Of a stretch of DNA of 18,604 nt, positions 1 through 5,854 are shown piece by piece. Numbering within the stretch: the first letter of the stretch is position 1; every line of letters starts with the position of its first letter. The DNA is from CAZYTO01 sp964650405 (GTDB lineage Bacteria > Acidobacteriota > Thermoanaerobaculia > Gp7-AA8): assembly GCA_964650405.1 (NCBI GenBank), contig CAZYTO010000088.1, positions 1 to 18,604 of the forward strand, given 5' to 3'. Below the pieces are notes generated by a model that did no database searches, had not been told where the DNA came from, and worked only from the letters and a program-made list of their open reading frames with translations. Made by a program: the position numbers and the translations under genes.

Positions 1-1043
1 GTCGAGCAGCTCCAGCGACACGGAGATCGCCTTGGCGGTATCGCCGATGAGGATCGGCACGATCGGGTGGCTCCCCTCGCGCACCCTCACCCCCTTCGCC
101 GTGAGCTGGCCGCGGAAGTACGTCGTGTTGTCGCGCAGACGCGTGACGATGCCGGGGTCCTGCTCCAGGAGGTCGATCGCCGCCAGTGAGCCCATGACGA
201 CGGCCGGCGGCAGGGTATTGGAGAAGAGGTACGGCCGCGACTTCTGGCGGAGGTACTCGACGAGCACCTTCGGCCCGGTGGTGAAGCCGCCGTGCGAGCC
301 GCCGAGCGCCTTGCCCAACGTAGAGGTATAAGCATCGATCTTCCCGAATACGCCCAGTTCTTCGCCGGTACCCCGGCCCGTCTTGCCGAGGACGCCCGTG
401 GCGTGCGAATCGTCGACGACGAGGAACGCGCCGCGTTCCCGGCAGAGCTCGACCATCTCCGGGAGCGGCGCGAGCCAGCCTTCCATGGAGACGACGCCGG
501 CGGCAAATCCAGCCGTTTTGCCGCGCTTGGAGGTAGCCGTCAGGCCCCGGCGTGAGTTCGCCCATGCCACGNNNNNNNNNNGCGGCTCCTGTAGCGCTCC
601 TTGCGTGCCTTGGCCAGGCGGATGCCGTCGATGATGGAGGCGTGATTCAGCTCGTCGGAGACGATCGCATCCTGCTCCAGGGCGATGGTCTGGAAGAGGC
701 CTTCGTTCGCATTCCAGCATGAGCCGTAGAGGATCGTGTCCTCGGTGCCGAGGAACTGCGCGATGCGCTCCTCCAGCCGGTGGTGGATGGTCTGGGTGCC
801 GCAGATGAACCGCACCGAGGCCAGGCCGTAGCCGTAGTCGCTCTCCGCCTTCTCCGCCGCCTCGATGATGGCGGGATGGTCCGCCAGTCCGAGGTAGTTG
901 TTCGAAGTCAGCATGATGACTTCGCCCTTCCCCTCGACCTCGACGACGGCACCCTGCGGAGACTTCAGCTTCAGCTCCCGCTTGAGCGTGCCGGCGGCAG
1001 ACATCTGATCGAGCTCGGTGGCAAGGGTTGAGATGAGGGACAT
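1..1043 (-). CDS. kbl: 2-amino-3-ketobutyrate CoA ligase (glycine C-acetyltransferase), partial, interrupted by an assembly gap
   Basis: PLP enzyme of the alpha-oxoamine synthase family. Kbl cleaves 2-amino-3-ketobutyrate with CoA to glycine and acetyl-CoA, the second step of threonine breakdown after threonine dehydrogenase. The start is ATG 1043-1041, preceded by a clear AAGGAGA. The N-terminal part carries the Kbl-typical RFICGTQ-IH motif, SCWNANEGLF and SDELNHASIIDGIRL. Past the ten-N gap the protein resumes with VVSMEG, VVDDSHATG, the PLP-lysine motif TSTLGKALGG and LRQKSRPYLFSN, then leaves the window in-frame at base 1. The gap does not preserve frame: the upstream part reads through bases 572 and 569, the downstream part through 570. 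The gap length is therefore arbitrary. Residues next to the gap on its low-coordinate side fit the family poorly (FAAGVV where TDGVF is usual), so local sequence error is possible. About 60 C-terminal residues are outside the window. Confidence 0.9.
572..581. other. Assembly gap (10 N) inside kbl
   Basis: Ten consecutive N characters. The flanking kbl coding segments lie in different frames across it, so ten is a placeholder and not the true length. From the spacing between conserved Kbl motifs on both sides the true missing length is small, of the order of ten bases. Confidence 0.97.
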
Positions 1044-1052
1044 CGGTGCTCT

Positions 1053-1059
1053 TCTCCTT
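1053..1059 (-). promoter_or_regulatory. Ribosome binding site of kbl
   Basis: Reading the minus strand, AAGGAGA lies 9 nt before ATG 1043-1041. It is one of the few strong Shine-Dalgarno sites in the window and fixes the kbl start. Confidence 0.75.
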
Positions 1060-1066
1060 GAAAAGG

Positions 1067-1118
1067 GAAAGGCTGAAAGGCTGGAAGGAGAGGCGTCCTT
1101 TCAGCCTTTCAGCCTTTC
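1067..1118. repeat. Long near-perfect inverted repeat (hairpin) between cysteine dioxygenase and kbl
   Basis: Bases 1067-1089 pair with 1096-1118: about 23 bp with one G-T wobble and a 6-base loop (1090-1095). Each arm contains two copies of an 8-nt unit (AAGGCTGA). It lies 16 nt after the dioxygenase stop and 23 nt before the kbl start on the transcribed minus strand. The following bases contain only a short T run (CCCTTTTC), so it could be an imperfect intrinsic terminator, an mRNA-stabilising hairpin, or a member of the intergenic repeat class seen elsewhere in this window. Confidence 0.8.
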
Positions 1119-1134
1119 GTCTTGCAGCCTTTGA

Positions 1135-1767
1135 TCACTCGTTGTCGTACTTCAGGTCGCGGCGGAAGCAGGTCTGCCGGTCCATGTCGAAGACGACGCA
1201 GGAGTCGATGGGCCGCGAGTAGATGTGCATGCTGACGGCGCGCTCGTTCCACTCGCTCTTGTTGACGATGCGGTGAATGGTCTGGGTCTTGTCGACGGTG
1301 TTGAGCGGTCCGCCCGGCACGGCGTATTCGTCGTTGAGGTGATCCATCTCGATCTGCGTGGCCCCGGCCAGGCAGTCGATGCCCACGACCTGCTCGTTCT
1401 CCGCGGCATTGCAGCGGATCTTGCGGTAATTCTCGACGAGCAGCTTCCCTTCGATCATGGTCATCCAGCCGAGCTGGCCGTTGTGGGTGTGCAGCGGGGT
1501 GATGGCGCCGATGGGCCAGCAGATCAGCATCACCTCGATCATGTCGTTGCGGAAGATCTTGTTCCGCGTATGGCGCTCCGGAAGCCACTGCTTGTAGCGC
1601 TCGAGGTCCTCGTGCCGGATCTCGAAGTGGATCAGGTAATCCCGGATGGCGTTCTTGGTGATGAGCCCCTCGGAGAGCTCACGGATGCCGTCGACGAACT
1701 CCTCGGCCGTGACCGGCTTGGGGGAGTAGATCGGGGCGGGCATCGAAGTGACCGGCTGCGTTTCCAT
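1135..1767 (-). CDS. Cysteine dioxygenase (type I, cupin fold)
   Basis: Non-haem iron enzyme, 210 aa, near the usual ~200 aa. The family oxidises L-cysteine to cysteine sulfinate with O2 in the cytoplasm. Visible motifs: ICWPIGAITPLHTHNGQLGW (residues 82-101) with iron ligands H93 and H95 of the first cupin motif, then GKLLVENY; the third ligand is H165 in QTIHRIVN; and SMHIYS supplies H181 and Y183, matching the conserved active-site His-x-Tyr. The position that is the Tyr-crosslinked Cys in mammalian CDO is Gly100 here, as in many bacterial enzymes. The start ATG 1767-1765 is set by GGAGGG 8 nt upstream and by a promoter just before it. The open frame extends further upstream, but that part overlaps the promoter. 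The gene is divergent from purA and 91 nt upstream of kbl on the same strand; co-transcription is uncertain because a large hairpin separates them. A related thiol dioxygenase substrate cannot be excluded. Confidence 0.9.
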   Translation of the reverse strand: METQPVTSMPAPIYSPKPVTAEEFVDGIRELSEGLITKNAIRDYLIHFEIRHEDLERYKQWLPERHTRNKIFRNDMIEVMLICWPIGAITPLHTHNGQLGWMTMIEGKLLVENYRKIRCNAAENEQVVGIDCLAGATQIEMDHLNDEYAVPGGPLNTVDKTQTIHRIVNKSEWNERAVSMHIYSRPIDSCVVFDMDRQTCFRRDLKYDNE

Positions 1768-1775
1768 CGGCGAGA

Positions 1776-1781
1776 CCCTCC
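1776..1781 (-). promoter_or_regulatory. Ribosome binding site of the cysteine dioxygenase gene
   Basis: GGAGGG on the minus strand, 8 nt before ATG 1767-1765. It decides the start against longer in-frame alternatives. Confidence 0.75.
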
Positions 1782-1788
1782 GTTCCGC

Positions 1789-1817
1789 AATATAACCGCT
1801 GGGGAGGGCGATGGAAA
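1789..1817 (-). promoter_or_regulatory. Sigma70-type promoter for the cysteine dioxygenase gene
   Basis: On the minus strand TTTCCA (1817-1812) and TATATT (1794-1789) are separated by exactly 17 bp. They resemble the -35 and -10 consensus with 4/6 and 5/6 matches. The expected transcription start, around 1782, lies directly before the ribosome binding site and gives a short leader. Confidence 0.6.
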
Positions 1818-1866
1818 GGAACCGGCAAAAAGAAACTCCCGGCTTTGAAAAGGAGCGAGCGGCCCA

Positions 1867-1984
1867 GCGGCGAGCGGCGATCGGGAACGGCCGGGACGGG
1901 TGAGCAGCTGGGCACAGGGTGCCAGCCGGACCTCTCCGTCCAGTAGACGACCGCAGGCCCGGTTTTCCGCTCGCCGCTCGCCGC
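1867..1984. repeat. Inverted and tandem GGCGAGC-type repeats between cysteine dioxygenase and purA
   Basis: A perfect 14-bp inverted repeat joins 1867-1880 and 1971-1984 (arm GCGGCGAGCGGCGA), with about 90 nt between arms. The phrase GGCGAGCGG recurs: once or twice in the left arm, three times in complement in the right arm to about 1998. It sits upstream of both divergent genes. No open frame here looks like a gene. Confidence 0.7.
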
Positions 1985-2037
1985 CTCCCGCTCGCCACGG
2001 ATCGCCCCGCCCGGCCGCAGCGCGGTAGCCCCCTTTG

Positions 2038-2046
2038 TGCTAGTCT
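2038..2046 (+). promoter_or_regulatory. Possible extended -10 promoter element of purA
   Basis: TGCTAGTCT has the form TGnTAnnnT of an extended -10 element. A start about 7 nt later would fall 4-6 nt before ATG 2058, giving an almost leaderless mRNA, consistent with the missing Shine-Dalgarno. No convincing -35 element is seen at the expected distance. Confidence 0.35.
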
Positions 2047-2057
2047 CCGCGCCCGTC

Positions 2058-3344
2058 ATGGGTTCCGGAAAGAATCTGGCTGTCGCCGGCGCACAGTGGG
2101 GCGACGAGGGAAAGGGAAAGATCGTCGACCTCCTCTGTGAGGACTTCGACGTCGTGGCTCGCTACCAGGGCGGCCACAACGCCGGCCATACGGTCAAGTT
2201 CGGCGACCATCACTTCACCCTCAAGCTGATCCCCTCCGGCATCCTCCATTCCGACAAGCTCTGCATCCTCGGCAACGGGATGGTCATCGACCCTGCCGCC
2301 CTCCTGGACGAGATCGAGGCACTGCGCAAGCTGGGTGTCGTCGTCGAGCAGAACCTCAAGATCAGCGATTCGGCACACGTCATCCTCCCCTATCACCGGG
2401 CCCTCGACCTGGCGCGGGAGGAAGCTGCCGGCAGCGCGAAGATCGGCACCACCGGCCGCGGCATCGGCCCTGCGTACGAGACGAAGGTCAGCCGCTACGG
2501 CATCCGCGTGGCGGACCTCATCGAGAGCGACGTGCTGCGCGAGAAGATCCGTTTCGCGTGCGACGAGAAGAATCCCGTTCTGGAAGGCGTGTACGGCAAG
2601 AAGGGATTCGACGTGGAGGAGCTGTTCGCGCAGTACATGCGCTTCGGCGAGATCTTCCGCGAGCGGATCACGAACGGCCCTCTCCTCATCAACGCCGAGA
2701 TCCGGGCCGGCAAGCGGGTGATGTTCGAAGGCGCCCAGGCCACGATGCTGGACATCGACCACGGCACCTATCCGTTCGTGACGTCGTCGAACTGCACCGC
2801 CGGCGGCATCTGCACCGGCCTGGGCGTGGCACCGAAGCACATCCACGAGGTGATCGGCGTGGCCAAGGCCTACACCACGCGCGTGGGCGGCGGCGCCTTC
2901 CCGACCGAGCTCGAGGACTGGCACGGCGAGCACCTCCGCAAACGCGGCAACGAGTTCGGCACCGTCACCGGCCGCCCCCGCCGCACGGGCTGGCTCGACC
3001 TGGCCGTGCTTCGGACCGCGGTCATGCTCAACGGCCTCGACTCGATCGCCCTCACGAAACTCGACGTCCTCGACGAGTTCGACGAGATCCCGGTCTGCGT
3101 CGCCTACAACGTCCACGGCGACTCCTGGCGGACCTTCCCCGCCTTCGCCGTCGCCCACCACGACTACAAACCGGAGTACCGGACGATGAAGGGATGGCAC
3201 ACCTCCATCGCCGGCATCACGTCGTACGACGACCTTCCCCAGCGCGCGAAGGATTACGTGCGTTTCCTAGAGGACGAGATCGAGTGCAGGGTCTCGATCA
3301 TTTCGACGGGGCCGCGGCGCGAAGAAACGATCGTGCGGCGGTAG
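2058..3344 (+). CDS. purA: Adenylosuccinate synthetase
   Basis: Catalyses GTP-dependent ligation of IMP and aspartate to adenylosuccinate, the first committed step to AMP. The 428-aa product matches the usual ~430. Motifs in order: GAQWGDEGKGK (residues 11-21, P-loop-like, catalytic Asp16), YQGGHNAGHT with catalytic His44, IGTTGRGIGPAY (129-140, IMP binding), EGAQATMLDIDHGTYPFVTS, TRVGGGAFPTE, TGRPRRTGWLDL, LTKLDVLDEFDEIPV and the C-terminal STGPRREETI. ATG 2058 is preferred over the in-frame GTG 2037 because family members begin just before this motif and the GTG lies inside the putative -10 element. The gene is monocistronic, divergent from the cysteine dioxygenase gene and convergent with the SIMPL gene 62 nt away. 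Confidence 0.97.
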   Translation: MGSGKNLAVAGAQWGDEGKGKIVDLLCEDFDVVARYQGGHNAGHTVKFGDHHFTLKLIPSGILHSDKLCILGNGMVIDPAALLDEIEALRKLGVVVEQNLKISDSAHVILPYHRALDLAREEAAGSAKIGTTGRGIGPAYETKVSRYGIRVADLIESDVLREKIRFACDEKNPVLEGVYGKKGFDVEELFAQYMRFGEIFRERITNGPLLINAEIRAGKRVMFEGAQATMLDIDHGTYPFVTSSNCTAGGICTGLGVAPKHIHEVIGVAKAYTTRVGGGAFPTELEDWHGEHLRKRGNEFGTVTGRPRRTGWLDLAVLRTAVMLNGLDSIALTKLDVLDEFDEIPVCVAYNVHGDSWRTFPAFAVAHHDYKPEYRTMKGWHTSIAGITSYDDLPQRAKDYVRFLEDEIECRVSIISTGPRREETIVRR

Positions 3345-3352
3345 TTCGCGGC

Positions 3353-3373
3353 TCGCTGTTCGCTGTTCGCGGG
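3353..3373. repeat. Heptamer tandem repeat after purA
   Basis: Three consecutive 7-nt units: TCGCTGT, TCGCTGT, TCGCGGG, starting 9 nt past the purA stop. The 12-mer at 3359-3370 recurs in reverse complement at 4905-4916 in another intergenic space. No typical intrinsic terminator is seen between the convergent purA and SIMPL genes. Confidence 0.65.
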
Positions 3374-3406
3374 TTACGATCCGGAGGTAAGCATCCGCCC
3401 ATGGAA

Positions 3407-4165
3407 TCAACGAGCCTTCGACGCCGTCGATCCGTCTGGGCCGAGCAGTTCGAAGGTCACGCCCACGGATGCTGACAATGCGATCTGACCGGGCGCGATG
3501 GACGCGTCGTCGGCCATGGCCCGCTCCGGGCCGTTGGACACGACGGTATTCGCGAGATTCGACTCGTTGTTCCACTGTCCCCACCAGGAGGAGCCCCAAT
3601 CCCATCCGTTTCCGTTCTCGGTGATGGCGATAGCGTTGCCCACGCGGCGCCCGAGGCTCTCGGCCAGCAGGCGAGTCTTCTCCAGCGCGGCCTTGGCGGC
3701 CAATCGCCTGGCTTCATCGCGGTACTTCCTCACCTCGGAGCTCTGATAGCGAACGCTGGTGATGTGATTCGCCCCGGCATGAACAAGGTCCGCCAGGAGG
3801 GCTTCGAAGCCCGGCAAGTCGTGTGACGTGATCACCACCGTCTTGCGCGACAGGTATCCCGACTCACGATAGACGGAATCGAGGTCGATGTAGTCGGTCT
3901 TGATGTCCCGATCGTCGATCCCGTGATCCTTCGCAACCCGGATGATGGAGGAGACGGCCGCATCGCTGGCACGCTTCGCCTTCTGCGCGTCGCTGTCGTG
4001 CTGTTCGACTCCCAGCACGATCTCGACGCGGTCAGGAACGACCTTGACCGTCGCCTGTCCCATCGTTGAGACGGAGGGGACGTCGAACTTCGGAGCCTGC
4101 CCGAGGCAGAAGGGAGCGAGGAAAACGACGAGGGTCAGGAGCGCGAGAACGTGTGTACGTCGCAT
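3407..4165 (-). CDS. SIMPL (DUF541) domain periplasmic protein
   Basis: A 252-aa protein with an N-terminal secretion signal: MRRTHV followed by a hydrophobic stretch to about residue 22 (LALLTLVVFLAPFCLG). The rest resembles SIMPL/DUF541 proteins: an early strand pattern VSTMGQATVKVVPDRVEIVLGVE, a helix rich in Ala/Lys, repeated beta strands (IKTDYIDLDSVY, VVITSHDLPGF), and a conserved helix DEARRLAAKAALEKTRLLAESLG followed by VGNAIAITE. The family is outer-membrane-associated or periplasmic and linked to oxidative or envelope stress in some bacteria; its biochemical role is unclear. A tract rich in Trp, Gly and Asn (around GWDWGSSWWGQWNN) interrupts the C-terminal half. The start ATG 4165 begins the signal peptide; no Shine-Dalgarno precedes it. 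The gene is convergent with purA. Confidence 0.8.
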   Translation of the reverse strand: MRRTHVLALLTLVVFLAPFCLGQAPKFDVPSVSTMGQATVKVVPDRVEIVLGVEQHDSDAQKAKRASDAAVSSIIRVAKDHGIDDRDIKTDYIDLDSVYRESGYLSRKTVVITSHDLPGFEALLADLVHAGANHITSVRYQSSEVRKYRDEARRLAAKAALEKTRLLAESLGRRVGNAIAITENGNGWDWGSSWWGQWNNESNLANTVVSNGPERAMADDASIAPGQIALSASVGVTFELLGPDGSTASKAR

Positions 4166-4274
4166 GGGGTCAATGTAGCGCGCCCGACCAAACGCGGCAT
4201 CAGGGCGCGGCGTGGTTTTACACACCTTGTACACAGGGTCACTCGCGAGCACCCAGACCACAGCTAACTCTCAG

Positions 4275-4514
4275 CTAACTCCGGTCGTACGCCCGGAGGA
4301 AGTCGTCCCGACTGACACCGGCCTGCGTACAGATTGCACGCAATGTTGAGGACTTGAGAGTGCGATGACCAGGAATTGTCATCGGCGTAACCGTGCCGTC
4401 CTGATTTCGCCGTTCCAAGCAGACGTGCTCACGGTCGCGCACAACCACAAACCCCAGCGCGATAAATGCGGCAAGCACCCGAGTTCTGGGCGCGTCCACT
4501 GGAAACTTTGGCAT
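4275..4514 (-). CDS. hicA: HicA-family mRNA interferase toxin (putative)
   Basis: Small basic protein, 79 aa from ATG 4514-4512; an in-frame GTG at 4532 would add six residues. It matches HicA/YcfA: N-terminal MPKFPV, a helix with LAAFIALGFVVVR, the central MTIPGH (residues 45-50, usual form TIPxH), then LKSSTLRAICTQAGVSRDDFL, the family's TLRxIxxQAGxSxxxF C-terminus. HicA has a double-stranded-RNA-binding fold and cleaves mRNA as a toxin. The usual catalytic context GSH reads REH here (His30). It lies downstream of a HicB-like gene on the same strand, with a 94-nt spacer containing a palindrome. Toxicity is inferred from the family; the missing GS before His leaves room for an inactive variant. 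Confidence 0.75.
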   Translation of the reverse strand: MPKFPVDAPRTRVLAAFIALGFVVVRDREHVCLERRNQDGTVTPMTIPGHRTLKSSTLRAICTQAGVSRDDFLRAYDRS

Positions 4515-4564
4515 CGAGCCGAAGTCTGCCACCCTGAGGGACAGCCAGGCAAATCGCTAGTCGT

Positions 4565-4590
4565 AGTTGACTGAGTTGACTGCAGTCAAC
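4565..4590. promoter_or_regulatory. Palindrome with flanking direct repeat in the hicB-hicA spacer (possible operator)
   Basis: A perfect 16-bp palindrome GTTGACTGCAGTCAAC (4575-4590) is preceded by a direct repeat AGTTGACTG (4565-4573 and 4574-4582). With no loop it suits binding by a dimeric protein better than an RNA hairpin. It is 18 nt past the hicB stop and about 60 nt before hicA, so it may control hicA separately. Confidence 0.5.
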
Positions 4591-4608
4591 GAGCGATTGG
4601 GACGACGG

Positions 4609-4833
4609 TTACACAATCGCGACTTCCGCCTCCGCCACGAAAGCTTCCAGCACGGTGTCTTCAGCCAGAACGTCTGTACCGAAGGTCTCGACGTGAAAGC
4701 GTATCGCTGATTTCACATCGGTCAGGGCCTCGTCATAAGTGTCTCCCTCGCCGATGACGACGCCTTTCATTCCGACTGGATACGCAACATAGCCATCGGG
4801 ATGTTTCTCAACGATGATTTTGATCGCGCTCAC
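4609..4833 (-). CDS. hicB: HicB-like antitoxin (short form)
   Basis: Acidic protein of 74 aa. It shows the HicB/UPF0150 partial RNase-H-like fold: IKIIVEKHPDGYVAYPVGMKGVVIGEGDTYDEALTDVKSAIRFHVETFG, with the typical pattern of strand, GY-A (usual Pxx), G..T.eEA and a following helix. HicB neutralises HicA. It has no C-terminal helix-turn-helix or ribbon-helix-helix domain, so this short form probably cannot bind DNA alone. The start is GTG 4833-4831, with no strong Shine-Dalgarno. The order is antitoxin then toxin, reversed from E. coli hicAB but common for short HicB pairs. Confidence 0.75.
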   Translation of the reverse strand: MSAIKIIVEKHPDGYVAYPVGMKGVVIGEGDTYDEALTDVKSAIRFHVETFGTDVLAEDTVLEAFVAEAEVAIV

Positions 4834-4904
4834 GATTTCAGTATCCCACGAAACCTCTAGCCGGCGGCCGCGCGGTCACTTCCCGCCGAGCAGGCGATAG
4901 CCCA

Positions 4905-4916
4905 GCGAACAGCGAA
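4905..4916. repeat. Copy of the GCGAACA-type intergenic repeat
   Basis: GCGAACAGCGAA, the exact reverse complement of 3359-3370. It lies 2 nt past the end of the UDP-glucuronate decarboxylase gene. Confidence 0.6.
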
Positions 4917-4918
4917 AT

Positions 4919-5854
4919 TCAAACCACCACGCCACGGAAGTACTCGATCGTCCGCTTCAGTCCTTCTTCGAGCGGCACGACCGGCTCCCATTGCAGGAGA
5001 GCCCGGGCCTTGGTGATGTCCGGGCGGCGGATCTTCGGGTCGTCGATGGGCAGCGAGCGGAACTCGATGGGGGCGCTCGTGCCGGTCAGGCGCTTGATCT
5101 CCTGCGCGAACTGAAGGACCGTCATCTCGTTCGGGTTGCCGATGTTGGTCGGGTCGGAGTCGTTGGACATCAGCAGCCGGTAGATGCCTTCGATCAGGTC
5201 GGAGACGTAGCAGAACGAGCGGGTCTGGGAGCCGTCGCCGAAGACGGTCAGGGGCTCGTTCTTGAGGGCCTGAGAGATGAAGGCCGGCACGACCCGGCCG
5301 TCGTTGACGCGCATCCGCTCTCCGTACGTGTTGAAGATGCGGACGATGCGCGTCTCCACGCCGTGGAAGCGGTGATAGGCCATGGTCATGGCCTCGGCGA
5401 AGCGCTTGGCCTCGTCGTACACGCCGCGCGGGCCGACGGGATTGACGTTGCCCCAGTAGTCTTCCTTCTGCGGGTGAATCAGAGGATCGCCGTAGACCTC
5501 GGAAGTCGAAGCGATGAGGAAGCGCGCGCCCTTCTCCTTGGCCACGCCGAGAGTGATGTGCGTACCGAGCGAGCCGACCTTGAGCGTCTGGATGGGCTTC
5601 TCCAGGTAGTCGATCGGGCTGGCCGGCGAGGCGAAGTGCAGGACGTAATCGACCTTCCCCTCCACGAAGAGGTAGTTGGTGACGTCGTGCTTGATGAACG
5701 AGAAGCCCTCGCGGCCGAAGAGGTGCTTGATGTTCTGCGGCGAGCCGGTCAGGAAGTTGTCCACGCAGATGACTTCGTGGCCGCGCGAAAGGAAAAGGTC
5801 GCAAAGGTGCGAGCCGAGAAAGCCCGCGCCGCCGGTAATCAGAGCTCTGCCCAC
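4919..5854 (-). CDS. UDP-glucuronate decarboxylase (UDP-xylose synthase)
   Basis: Extended short-chain dehydrogenase, 311 aa. It converts UDP-glucuronate to UDP-xylose and CO2 with bound NAD+. Seen: Rossmann motif TGGAGFLGSHL (residues 7-17), then VDNFLTG; the UXS signature HFASPASPIDYLEKPIQTLK (73-92) with KVGSLGT; ASTSEVYGDPLIHPQ (115-129) giving catalytic Thr117 and Glu119; and YDEAK (146-150) with catalytic Tyr and Lys. Later EFRSLPIDDPKIRRPDITKA is also UXS-like. The GTG start (5854-5852) overlaps the TAG stop of the upstream UDP-glucose dehydrogenase by one base (TAGTG), so the two are translationally coupled. UDP-xylose would feed exopolysaccharide, LPS or glycoprotein synthesis. Confidence 0.93.
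   Translation of the reverse strand: MGRALITGGAGFLGSHLCDLFLSRGHEVICVDNFLTGSPQNIKHLFGREGFSFIKHDVTNYLFVEGKVDYVLHFASPASPIDYLEKPIQTLKVGSLGTHITLGVAKEKGARFLIASTSEVYGDPLIHPQKEDYWGNVNPVGPRGVYDEAKRFAEAMTMAYHRFHGVETRIVRIFNTYGERMRVNDGRVVPAFISQALKNEPLTVFGDGSQTRSFCYVSDLIEGIYRLLMSNDSDPTNIGNPNEMTVLQFAQEIKRLTGTSAPIEFRSLPIDDPKIRRPDITKARALLQWEPVVPLEEGLKRTIEYFRGVVV

Noticed and set aside
1..1767. Sulfonolipid (capnine-type) biosynthesis from cysteine dioxygenase plus an alpha-oxoamine synthase
   Set aside because: The oxoamine synthase has Kbl-specific motifs (RFICGTQ-IH, LRQKSRPYLFSN) instead of those of serine or cysteate acyltransferases, and no other lipid genes are nearby.
2037..2057. Earlier GTG start for purA
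   Set aside because: It would add seven residues not seen in the family and overlaps the putative -10 element.
2040..3200. 386-codon open frame antisense to purA
   Set aside because: It lies wholly opposite purA, its translation is rich in Val, Ala, Asp and Glu as expected from a GC-rich antisense frame, and it shows no family motif.
3345..3406. Bidirectional intrinsic terminator between purA and the SIMPL gene
   Set aside because: Only direct heptamer repeats and a weak 4-bp stem are found, with no U tract on either strand.
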